7,554 nucleotides of DNA from Bryobacterales bacterium (GCA_003132905.1 PKZC01000410.1:1-7554), one strand, 5' to 3'; positions 1 through 6,069 are shown, counted from the first letter of the stretch. Notes: a model not told the origin generated them from the sequence alone. Program-made: numbers and translations.

Positions 1-401
1 GTTTGTATTTGCGCCGACACGCCCGCAGCTACCGCAGAGGGTGGAAAACTGAGCTGCGTGATCCGCTCGAGCGTCCGCTCGCGATCCTTGAAGTTCTCTT
101 CTTCGTCGTCAAAAACCAGCTTGATGTCGGACAGACCGAATAGCGAGAACGACCGCAAGTGCGTTACGTGCGGAATGCCGCTCATTACGATCTCCAGCGG
201 AATCGTGATTTGCTGCTCCATTTGCTCGGCGGAGATTCCCGGCCACTGGGTAACGATCTCCACGTAATTGTCCGCCACGTCGGGATACGCTTCGACGGGA
301 AGCTGGTGAAACGAAATCGCACCCCAACCAAACAGCAGAAGCGCTGCGGCGAGTACGAGAAAACGGTTCTCCAGTGCGAAATCGACCAGCTTGCGAATCA
401 T
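1..401 (-). CDS. Heavy-metal efflux RND transporter, inner-membrane pump (CzcA/CusA type), N-terminal part
   Basis: This frame stays open from ATG at 401 to the window edge and encodes the first 133 residues of a protein that is normally about 1,000-1,050 residues long. It starts MIRKLVDFALENRFLVL, followed by a membrane helix at about residues 14-31. Then comes the RND signature region with LPVEAYPDV (34-42), PGISAEQMEQQITIPLE (54-70) and the GIPHV/LRSFSLFGLS stretch (75-91). This is typical of the heavy-metal (HME) branch, which pumps metal cations by proton antiport and docks to the adaptor and channel encoded upstream. The metal-selecting residues lie outside the window, so substrate cannot be called. 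The ATG follows the adaptor stop codon directly (TAG then ATG). A GGAG at 408-411, inside the adaptor's last codons, sits 6 nt upstream, which suggests translational coupling. Family confidence is high; subfamily is open. Confidence 0.93.
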   Translation of the reverse strand, partial: MIRKLVDFALENRFLVLAAALLLFGWGAISFHQLPVEAYPDVADNYVEIVTQWPGISAEQMEQQITIPLEIVMSGIPHVTHLRSFSLFGLSDIKLVFDDEEENFKDRERTLERITQLSFPPSAVAAGVSAQIQ

Positions 402-1589
402 CTACTGCTCCACGGTGTTCTGGAATACGAGTGCGTTGGATATAACCTGATCGCCCGACTTAATCCCCCTGACGATCTCCTGCATGTTGTCGGGAAGCAT
501 GTTCCCGGCGGTTACTTCTTCACGCCGGAAGCGGCCATTTCCTAATGGCGTGTAGACCCACTGGCGATCGTGCAGGTGTAGAATCGCGCTGGCCGGCACC
601 GTGGCGTGTTTTTCCATAGTCTCGCCGTGGAACGTCGCGGAGACGAACATCCCGATGCGCATCACACCGGGATTCTCCACTTCCAGCCGGACCTTCGCGG
701 TGCGAATGTTGGGGTCGATAATCGGCAGAATATTGCTGATCCGTCCCTTCAGCACCCGGTCCGGATAAGCCACTAGATGGATGTCCGCATATTCGCCGAT
801 ATGCACCTGCGCCATATTGTTCTCCCAGACATCGCAGATGATCCACACATGCGACAGGTCGGAAATCGTGAACGGGTTTGGCGCCGTATAAGACTGTACC
901 GCCGATTGATCCGTGATCTGCTGGTCTGTGATGGTTCCCGCTACGGGAGCAAAAACTTGAACGATACCCGTGGGATGGTCGGGGTCCGCCCCCAGCAGCC
1001 CGATTTGTTCCTTCGCTGTCTCGGTCACGATTCTCGCGTCTTCTAATGCCGTTTGCGTACCGACTTCAGCGTTTTGCGCGATTTCCAGTCCACTCTTCGG
1101 GATAGCCCCGTTTTCGAACAGAAGCGTGGCGCGTTCGAGCTGGATCTTCGTCAATCGTTCGTTGTCGACAGCAAGTTGTTCGTTTTTCACGGCCTGACGA
1201 AAATTGGAAAACGCATTCGCGATGTCCGCGCTTCTAACTCTGAATAGAAGCTGGCCCTTTTTCACTTGATCGCCCAGCCGTGCATCGATTTCGACAATTC
1301 GCCCCGTGGCAAGCGAGGGCACCGGCACTTGTTTCGACACATCGGGATTCACGACACCGGTAACATTGAGCTCCGGCGCGGCCACGCGCTCACCCGCCGT
1401 CGCAAGCGGAAACCGTTCCGGGTGTTCCACTTTGAAATTGTTAGCGTCCAGGTCTGGTTCCACCGTAGTGGGCGCCGGGCCCGTGCTTGCTTCCACCTTC
1501 TCCTGGGCGCTCACTTTCCTTTCGCATCCAGTGATGAAAAGGCATGCGCTCACGCACAAAGTCGCTGCAATAACGAATGAGTGATTCAT
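402..1589 (-). CDS. Efflux RND periplasmic adaptor lipoprotein (CzcB/CusB-like membrane fusion protein)
   Basis: The 395-residue product begins with a lipoprotein signal: a hydrophobic stretch, then lipobox ITGC with Cys22 as the likely lipidated residue. The mature protein has the adaptor layout. A lipoyl/barrel-sandwich half around residues 90-115 (ATGRIVEIDARLGDQVKKGQ) is followed by an alpha-hairpin of about 100 residues rich in Glu, Lys and Ala. The second lipoyl half contains FAPVAGTITDQ, and the beta-barrel contains LSHVWIICDVWENNM and GEYADIHL. Membrane-proximal strands end near VEQ. Adaptors of this family bridge the RND pump and the outer-membrane channel, and in CusB/CzcB may also deliver metal. 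Family length is about 380-420 residues, so it looks complete. The ATG overlaps the channel gene's TGA as ATGA, and GAGG (1597-1600) lies 7 nt upstream, supporting this start. No His/Met-rich metal tail is seen. Confidence 0.94.
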   Translation of the reverse strand: MNHSFVIAATLCVSACLFITGCERKVSAQEKVEASTGPAPTTVEPDLDANNFKVEHPERFPLATAGERVAAPELNVTGVVNPDVSKQVPVPSLATGRIVEIDARLGDQVKKGQLLFRVRSADIANAFSNFRQAVKNEQLAVDNERLTKIQLERATLLFENGAIPKSGLEIAQNAEVGTQTALEDARIVTETAKEQIGLLGADPDHPTGIVQVFAPVAGTITDQQITDQSAVQSYTAPNPFTISDLSHVWIICDVWENNMAQVHIGEYADIHLVAYPDRVLKGRISNILPIIDPNIRTAKVRLEVENPGVMRIGMFVSATFHGETMEKHATVPASAILHLHDRQWVYTPLGNGRFRREEVTAGNMLPDNMQEIVRGIKSGDQVISNALVFQNTVEQ

Positions 1590-2860
1590 TGTAAGACCTC
1601 GCGTCCGACGGCCATGTTCATCTGCGCGGCCGCGGTTAGATAGGAACCAATCAGATTCAGGTAAGCCAATCGAATGTCTCGGCTGGCTTTCTCCGCATCC
1701 AAGTAATCCAGCAGAGATGCCCCGCCATTTTGGTAAGAAAACGAAATCTTGTCGCGAGTGTCGCTCGCCAACTTCAGATACTTCTCCTTATAAGGGCGGA
1801 GCAGATTCACGGTGCTGACCAGCGTCACATACGCCGAATCAACATCGTTGTAGACCTGCGCTTCCGCCGCATCTCGCAGCCGCTCATTGCGTCCAATGTC
1901 GATCTTGGTTAGCTCCTTCTGGCCTTGATTTCGATCGAAGATGCGCAATGGAATACTGATGCTTCCACCCATGGTTTCGTTGGCGAAGGAGTTGGCAAAC
2001 GAAGGATTGTGCGAGTACCAGATGCTGAACGTCGGGTCGGTTGAGCCGTTGGCCACAGCGAGCTGGTAGGTGATCCTCGCCAATTCGACGTTTTGCACCG
2101 CAGCCTTCAAGTCCGGCCGCCCTTCCAGGGCGATGTTCCGGAATTCCTGCTGCGGCATTAATTCAACTTTGAAATCGAACGGTCCCGACACGCCGAACTG
2201 CTCAATCGGCGTTCGGTCGTTCAATAGCATCAGAAGCTGGATCTTGGCGGTCCGAAGATTCACCACGGCTGTTTCAAAATCCGACTCAAACTGCACGCGC
2301 TGCAATTCCAGCCGGTCCAGATCCACTTCGGCGAGGTCGCCGGCTTTGAAACGCGTGCGATTCACCCCCAGCTCCCGATCCCAGTAAGCCAGGTTCTCCT
2401 TGGCATTTTCAAGCACGGCCTTGGCCTGTAAGGTTTGCACGAACGCACTGCGCAAGTTAAACACCAAGCCGCGCTCCTGGTCCGAATAGGTAGAATCCGC
2501 GACGGCGGTGGTTTCCTTGGCTTGGTCTCGCCGCAACTCCCGCTTGTGCCGGCGTTCGTGCAAGTAACTAAAGGCTGGCGTTTCCACCACGCCGCTGAAC
2601 GGCCGCCAAACTCCTAAATTCCGGCTGATTTGAACACCATCCGCCGATAGCGTGAAATCCGGATTGGGCCGAAGGTAAGCAGTAATCTCCGCTGCTCGCG
2701 ATTCATCTACATTGAGTTGCGCGGCTTTCAAGGTCGGGTTCGCGCTCTTAAACTTGTCCTGGATCTGTTGCCACGTGAACGCGGTCTGGGCCGGGAGTGT
2801 CGCAATCGATATTCCAGCGAGCACTATGCGCATAAGCCATCTCGTTGATGCAATCTTCAT
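1586..2860 (-). CDS. Outer-membrane efflux channel (TolC/CzcC family)
   Basis: The 424-residue product opens with a Sec signal peptide (MKIASTRWLMRIVLAGISIA), with cleavage likely after LPA before QTAFTW. It then shows two outer-membrane efflux repeats with long coiled coils. Each repeat has the family pattern: NPTLKAAQLNVDESRAAEI (40-58) in the first and RPDLKAAVQNVELARITYQ (about 253-271) in the second. The repeat-1 segment after the signal has PNPDFTLSADG; repeat 2 has GGSISIPLRIFDRNQGQ, the usual beta-strand turn of CzcC-like proteins. The channel forms the trimeric exit duct for the pump encoded downstream and is the promoter-proximal gene of the operon. The ATG at 2858-2860 has no good Shine-Dalgarno; the upstream 17 nt are pyrimidine-rich, then a large dyad begins. 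No lipobox is seen, unlike CusC. Metal substrate cannot be deduced. Confidence 0.93.
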   Translation of the reverse strand: MKIASTRWLMRIVLAGISIATLPAQTAFTWQQIQDKFKSANPTLKAAQLNVDESRAAEITAYLRPNPDFTLSADGVQISRNLGVWRPFSGVVETPAFSYLHERRHKRELRRDQAKETTAVADSTYSDQERGLVFNLRSAFVQTLQAKAVLENAKENLAYWDRELGVNRTRFKAGDLAEVDLDRLELQRVQFESDFETAVVNLRTAKIQLLMLLNDRTPIEQFGVSGPFDFKVELMPQQEFRNIALEGRPDLKAAVQNVELARITYQLAVANGSTDPTFSIWYSHNPSFANSFANETMGGSISIPLRIFDRNQGQKELTKIDIGRNERLRDAAEAQVYNDVDSAYVTLVSTVNLLRPYKEKYLKLASDTRDKISFSYQNGGASLLDYLDAEKASRDIRLAYLNLIGSYLTAAAQMNMAVGREVLQ

Positions 2861-2876
2861 ATGGAAAGATTTTGGA

Positions 2877-2924
2877 CTGCGTTGAACGGGGCAGTAGAAT
2901 TAACTTTAGCCCCGGCCAACGCAG
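2877..2924. repeat. Large imperfect inverted repeat upstream of the efflux operon (candidate operator or leader hairpin)
   Basis: The left arm CTGCGTTGaaCGGGGC (2877-2892) pairs with the right arm GCCCCGgcCAACGCAG (2909-2924). The arms are 16 nt each, 14 of 16 positions are complementary, and the only mismatch is a central 2-nt bulge. The spacer is 16 AT-rich bases. The dyad begins 17 bp before the channel gene's ATG and sits in the divergent region shared with the response regulator. It could be a bipartite operator or, if transcribed, a strong 5' leader stem-loop. No U-run follows on the minus strand, so an intrinsic terminator is unlikely. Confidence 0.7.
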
Positions 2925-2958
2925 GACTCCACTGATCTTGCTTCCAAACCGCGAGTGG

Positions 2959-2996
2959 TTCGATTATCTTTCGGAGCCGTTCGATAACGTCGATTA
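2959..2996. promoter_or_regulatory. Cluster of three TCGATTA/TCGATAA elements in the divergent intergenic region
   Basis: Three near-identical heptamers lie close together between the efflux operon and the response regulator: TTCGATTA (2959-2966), TTCGATAA (2980-2987) and GTCGATTA (2989-2996). Related CGATTATC and TCGATAACG words recur in the gene-free region at 4890-5108. They may be half-sites for one regulator, but short AT-containing words can recur by chance, so the call is tentative. Confidence 0.25.
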
Positions 2997-3080
2997 CTTC
3001 GTGTGGTCTTGCGGTGATCGACCTCGATCTTTCAGCCGAAGGTCTTGGCAGAGGCCGCAATTGGCCATACCATTCTGTGC

Positions 3081-3797
3081 ATGGAGTTCTCGAAACTCGA
3101 GCCCCGGCCTCAAGGACGGGAACGACAGGCTCAGCCAACCACCCGTGACCGAATACGGATCATCCTGCTCGATGATCACCTTCTTTTTCGCGAGAGTCTC
3201 GCCCGGCTCCTGGTCTCCGAACACGATTTCGAAATGGTGGCGCAGTGCGCCACGTCCACCGACGCGTTGAAAATTCTAAAACGGTCGGGAGCGGATGTCA
3301 TCCTGGTGGATATCGACATTGCCAAGGATTTCATTCCTTGGGCGCAAAAGGTTCGCTATCGGGGAAAATACCTGGTCATCGCGACACGACTGGACGCGAC
3401 AGGCTCAGTGGTGATGCTAAAGTACGGCGCCGCTGGTGTTTTCCTGGCGTCCGATTCCGCTAGCCGCCTGATACAGGCAATACGGCTCGTCGCGAGTGGG
3501 GAGGCCTGGGTGGACCAAAAGGTGGTTCAATTCCTCGCCGAGCGCTACCCTCACTTTGAGGCAAGATGGCACGGCAACCTCACCGCAAGGGAACAGACTG
3601 TTCTGATCGGGGTGGTGGACGGGTTATCGAACCGAAAGATCGGCGACCAGATCGGCGTATCTGAATCGACGATCAAAGCCACGTTGCAGCACTTATTCAA
3701 AAAGGCCGGCGTCCGAACAAGAAGTCAGCTTGTCCGGATCGCGCTGGAAGGTCCGCCAGTCGCTAGCTTAACTGGCAATCTCGAAAGGTCGCTATGA
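3081..3797 (+). CDS. LuxR-family response regulator (receiver + HTH) with atypical receiver
   Basis: The 238-residue product has a receiver domain at about 25-140 and a LuxR-type helix-turn-helix at about 167-223 (LTAREQTVL, GLSNRKIGDQIGVSESTIKA, then VRTRSQLVRIALE). The receiver keeps the acidic pair D31-D32, the likely phospho-acceptor D77 (VILVDID) and T102. Where the family has the invariant lysine (G-Y-L-L-K), it reads G-V-F-L-A, so A123 replaces Lys. Classical phosphorylation signalling may therefore be altered. No histidine kinase is adjacent. I chose ATG 3081. An in-frame TTG at 3045 would add 12 residues, and AAGG only 2 nt before it is too close to be a normal Shine-Dalgarno. The gene is divergent from the efflux operon and converges on the PAS-LuxR gene with 13 bp between stops. 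Control of the efflux genes is an inference from position. Confidence 0.88.
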   Translation: MEFSKLEPRPQGRERQAQPTTRDRIRIILLDDHLLFRESLARLLVSEHDFEMVAQCATSTDALKILKRSGADVILVDIDIAKDFIPWAQKVRYRGKYLVIATRLDATGSVVMLKYGAAGVFLASDSASRLIQAIRLVASGEAWVDQKVVQFLAERYPHFEARWHGNLTAREQTVLIGVVDGLSNRKIGDQIGVSESTIKATLQHLFKKAGVRTRSQLVRIALEGPPVASLTGNLERSL

Positions 3798-3810
3798 CCA
3801 GAAGTCGACG

Positions 3811-4644
3811 TCACAACACGTCCCGGTACTGTTCCAGCGCCACTCGAACCAGCTGCGCGCGTGTACGGACGTTCGTCTTGGCGAAGAGCTGCTGTAACGT
3901 GTTCTTAATGGTGCTTTCCGAAACTTCCATCCGGCTGGCTATTTCCTTGTTTGCGAGACCTTGAACGAGAGCGCGCAACACCTCCCGTTCCCGATCTGTC
4001 AACGGGACACCTTCCTGATGTTCGGAAGGAGACAAATTGGAGCTGGCGGCGTCCGTCTCTTCTGTGACATCCGCGATAATCGCGGCAAGTTTCGGCGTTG
4101 TTCCCTCTTTGTACGTTGAGAACCAAACGTCCGCCGTGAACGATTCGCCGTTCGCGCGATGGCCCCGGCATTGCATGGAAGCGCGGAACTGAGGAGCCTC
4201 TTCCCACCGCAAAGCGTGGTGCAATTCAGGCAGAAACGCGGATACGGGACGGCCAATCAATTTTCCATCGCGGGGAGCCATCAGTTCCACCGCCGCCTGA
4301 TTGGCAAGTTCGATGAAACCGTGCTCATCCACCGTTACGATGGCCGCCGGGCTGGTTTCCACCAGGGCCTTCAACCTTTCCCGCCCTTCAAGCGTCAACC
4401 GGCGATTACGCACCAGTTCGGCGACGAACAGTCCGCAGCCCGCCAGCGCCAGCGTCTCGAAAGCTAACCGTACGGTTGACCGATCGAGTGAACTGAAAAT
4501 CTCGCTCAGCACCGCACAGCCAGCGCCGAGCGCGCCGATCGCCCAGCGCGGAAGGAACCCCGCTGCCAGCATGATGGGGAACAAATAGAGAACGCCGAAC
4601 GCTACAAATGGTTTCGTCCACCAGTCCGCAACAGCGATGATCAA
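3811..4644 (-). CDS. Membrane-anchored PAS-LuxR transcriptional regulator, 5' end probably frameshifted
   Basis: The 277-residue frame holds hydrophobic segments at about 12-32, 35-50 and 58-77, a PAS domain at about 91-193 (ETSPAAIVTVDEHGFIELANQAA, LIGRPVSAFLPE), and a LuxR helix-turn-helix at about 214-270 (LTDREREVLRALVQGLANKEIASRMEVSESTIKNTL, split here by domain). It is probably a one-component sensor acting from the inner membrane; the PAS ligand is unknown. The only standard in-frame start is TTG 4644, with no Shine-Dalgarno. Yet the same frame upstream reads VLLASAAIIL, which would complete a first membrane helix. Skipping base 4672 joins that helix to an ATG at 4717 encoding MWRLERVWEESNRTR, giving a natural protein of about 301 residues. 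I read this as a one-base insertion or a sequencing error. The product may be inactive if the shift is real. Confidence 0.82.
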   Translation of the reverse strand: MIIAVADWWTKPFVAFGVLYLFPIMLAAGFLPRWAIGALGAGCAVLSEIFSSLDRSTVRLAFETLALAGCGLFVAELVRNRRLTLEGRERLKALVETSPAAIVTVDEHGFIELANQAAVELMAPRDGKLIGRPVSAFLPELHHALRWEEAPQFRASMQCRGHRANGESFTADVWFSTYKEGTTPKLAAIIADVTEETDAASSNLSPSEHQEGVPLTDREREVLRALVQGLANKEIASRMEVSESTIKNTLQQLFAKTNVRTRAQLVRVALEQYRDVL

Positions 4645-4936
4645 AATGATTGCAGCGCTCGCCAGCAGAACCGCGGGTTCGATTGCTTTCTTCCCACACT
4701 CGTTCCAAGCGCCACATGCATTTCGGATTTGGAGTGCCTATTATCGCATCGCTACTCGGCCTGGGCCGCACAATAAAACGATTAGCCAGTAGAGTTGGCC
4801 CCGAAGCTCTTACGGGCATCCTGACGATCCGGTGGCTCGGCGCTTTATCGGTTCGCAGGCTGTAGTCGCGGCCAGAAGCTTCAATCAAACGATTATCCTC
4901 GGGACAATTGACGCTGGAAGAGTCGTACACTCCTCA

Positions 4937-4952
4937 CTAGATAACAATCTAG
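4937..4952. repeat. Short perfect palindrome CTAGAT-AACA-ATCTAG
   Basis: CTAGAT (4937-4942) and ATCTAG (4947-4952) are perfect reverse complements with a 4-nt spacer. The 16-bp dyad has the size of a dimer-binding site for a helix-turn-helix regulator. No downstream promoter can be assigned with confidence, so its role is unknown. Confidence 0.45.
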
Positions 4953-4957
4953 ACTAA

Positions 4958-5031
4958 CCCGCCCAAAGAAGGCATAAAGAAAGTCGATAGCTTTCTTGAA
5001 TCCGGTCGATAACGAAAACCACGAGGGCGGG
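4958..5031. repeat. Nested inverted repeats (GC outer arms, AAGAAAG/CTTTCTT inner hairpin)
   Basis: CCCGCCC (4958-4964) pairs with GGGCGGG (5025-5031). Within the enclosed 60 nt, AAGAAAG (4977-4983) pairs with CTTTCTT (4991-4997) around a 7-nt loop. A direct repeat GTCGATA occurs at 4983-4989 and 5005-5011. The arrangement could fold as a two-level RNA or act as a compound DNA site. No terminator U-run follows. Confidence 0.4.
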
Positions 5032-5091
5032 CTTACAATTTGACGGCTCAACATCTTACAAGTGCGCGCAAGACGTGGCCGAAGAAGTTAC

Positions 5092-5120
5092 CTATCCAAA
5101 GATAATCGCTCACTATCCAA
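5092..5120. repeat. Direct repeats CTATCCAA spaced 21 bp apart
   Basis: CTATCCAA occurs at 5092-5099 and 5113-5120, a start-to-start distance of 21 bp or about two helical turns. GATAATCG lies between them (5101-5108) and is the reverse complement of the CGATTATC word seen at 2961 and 4890. The phasing would put two bound proteins on the same DNA face. Chance is not excluded. Confidence 0.3.
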
Positions 5121-5153
5121 TGGTTGGTCTCGGCATGTTCGGGAGCGCACACA

Positions 5154-5217
5154 TTACCAGTGCTTACCAGTGCCGGTGAAGTGCGATAGAGTAACCAAGA
5201 GTAACCAAGAGTGATCA
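5154..5217. repeat. Two 10-bp tandem repeat tracts abutting a GTG start codon
   Basis: TTACCAGTGC is present twice in tandem (5154-5163, 5164-5173). After 14 bp, AGAGTAACCA is present twice in tandem (5188-5197, 5198-5207), followed by a degenerate third copy AGAGTGATCA (5208-5217). The third copy contains the GTG start of the secreted-protein gene. The unit equals about one helical turn. It may be a phased binding site or a slippage-prone tract; the repeated AAGAG is also the only weak Shine-Dalgarno-like element available. Confidence 0.75.
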
Positions 5218-6029
5218 CCCGCGCTGCGGCAATCGCGATATTTCCAATGGCGCTCCTGGCGCAATGGCCCGCTTTTAAGAACCCGTCCGCGCCCCGGCTG
5301 CCCAACGGAAAAGTGAATATGGATGCGCCCGCGCCCAAAGCCGCCGACGGCCATCCCGATTTCTCCGGTGTCTGGGATCGCGGCCTCGTCCCCGGCGCGC
5401 CGATTCCGATTCCAGCCAACGCGCTCGGCACGGCGTCGCCCAAAGGTCCGCGGCCCTTCCAGGATTTGCCGTCGCTGTTTCCCGATGGCTTGCCGTTCCA
5501 GCCCTGGGCCGCCGAGCTTCGCAAGCAGCGTCTGGCGGTACATAGTAAGGACCATCCCGATGCGCACTGCTTGCCGCTCAACCCGGTTCAGCTTCACAGC
5601 CATCCGCAGCCGCGCAAGATCATGCAGGAACCGGGGCTGATTCTCATCCTCTACGAAGCCAACGACGGCCGCCGCCAGATTTTCATGGATAGCCGCGCGC
5701 TGCCGGATAACGACGCCGATCCATGGTGGTTCGGCTATTCCGTCGGCAAGTGGGACGGCGATACGCTGGTGGTTCAAACCTCGGGGTTCCGCGAGCCGGG
5801 TTGGATTGACGAAGAAGGCACGCCCATCAGCAGCTCCGCTCGCGTGACCGAACGATTCCGGCGTTTGAACTACGGCACGCTCGAGATCGAAATCACCGTG
5901 GACGATCCCAAAACTTTTACCCGGCCCTGGACCTTTAAGCTGAACCAGCGCCTGATGCCGGACACGGAATTGATCGAATTTGTTTGTTTAGAGAACAATA
6001 CCGGCTTGCAGCATTTGGTAGGGAAGTAA
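5211..6029 (+). CDS. Secreted protein of unknown function, 'PDFSGVW' family common in Acidobacteria
   Basis: The 272-residue product has a short signal peptide (MITRAAAIAIFPMALLA, cleavage likely before Gln18-Trp19), so it is probably periplasmic or exported. The mature part carries landmarks I know from many uncharacterised acidobacterial proteins: APKAADGHPDFSGVWDR (41-57), HCLPLNPVQL (119-128) with a single conserved-looking Cys120, KIMQEPGLILILYE (136-149), WWFGYSVGKWDGDTLVVQT (172-190) and RVTERFRRLNYGTLEIEITV (211-230). The second half looks beta-rich. No catalytic motif is recognised and no function is claimed. GTG 5211 is the only reasonable start, because an in-frame stop lies at 5202-5204 and the next ATG would destroy the signal peptide. 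The ribosome site is weak (AAGAG, 9 nt upstream, inside a tandem repeat). The VOC gene follows after 56 bp and may be co-transcribed. Confidence 0.85.
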   Translation: MITRAAAIAIFPMALLAQWPAFKNPSAPRLPNGKVNMDAPAPKAADGHPDFSGVWDRGLVPGAPIPIPANALGTASPKGPRPFQDLPSLFPDGLPFQPWAAELRKQRLAVHSKDHPDAHCLPLNPVQLHSHPQPRKIMQEPGLILILYEANDGRRQIFMDSRALPDNDADPWWFGYSVGKWDGDTLVVQTSGFREPGWIDEEGTPISSSARVTERFRRLNYGTLEIEITVDDPKTFTRPWTFKLNQRLMPDTELIEFVCLENNTGLQHLVGK

Positions 6030-6048
6030 CGGAACCGAGATTTACTGA

Positions 6049-6069
6049 ACCGCGCACATAGTGAGCGGT
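6049..6069. promoter_or_regulatory. Perfectly centred 21-bp imperfect palindrome before the VOC gene
   Basis: ACCGC (6049-6053) and CAC (6055-6057) pair with GTG (6061-6063) and GCGGT (6065-6069) around the triplet ATA. A single G/A mismatch separates the two paired blocks. As RNA this is an 8-bp hairpin with a 3-nt loop, ending 4 nt before the strong Shine-Dalgarno at 6074. As DNA it resembles a dimer operator. No T-run follows, so it is not an obvious terminator. Confidence 0.5.

Larger units (their letters stand above)
4718..5210. other. Gene-free, repeat-rich intergenic region
   Basis: About 490 bp lie between the PAS-LuxR gene and the GTG at 5211 with no frame I can support as coding. 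Open frames here (a 71-codon frame at 4650-4865 on the plus strand, and the upstream half of a 174-codon frame at 4406-4930 on the minus strand) show no recognisable domain. The stretch carries a perfect 6-bp dyad at 4937-4952, nested inverted repeats at 4958-5031, CTATCCAA direct repeats at 5092 and 5113, and 10-bp tandem repeats from 5154. I see no confident sigma-70 promoter. Confidence 0.6.

Noticed and set aside
2845..3270. 141-codon open frame on the plus strand across the divergent intergenic region
   Set aside because: It overlaps the channel gene start and the response regulator in another frame, has no recognisable domain, and its composition (many Arg, Ser, Pro, Trp) is typical of an out-of-frame reading.
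3776..3813. Bidirectional terminator between the two convergent regulators
   Set aside because: Only a 4-bp GGTC/GACC hairpin over the stop codon and short restriction-like palindromes are visible, with no T-runs; the 13-bp gap is too short to support a clear call.
4650..4865. 71-codon plus-strand open frame with a hydrophobic middle
   Set aside because: No Shine-Dalgarno, no recognised family, and it lies opposite the likely true 5' end of the PAS-LuxR gene.
4406..4930. 174-codon minus-strand open frame upstream of and overlapping the PAS-LuxR gene
   Set aside because: Only the short segment from ATG 4717 looks biologically sensible, and only as the N-terminus of the PAS-LuxR protein after a frame shift. 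The rest has no domain and overlaps the confident gene out of frame.
4718..5210. CRISPR array or mobile-element end in the gene-free region
   Set aside because: Repeats are only 6-10 bp, not regularly spaced with unique spacers, and there is no transposase, terminal inverted repeat pair or target duplication that I can define.
5048..5777. Long minus-strand open frames opposite the secreted-protein gene
   Set aside because: They are antisense readings of a high-GC gene. The plus-strand product has a signal peptide and known family motifs, while the minus-strand ones have none.
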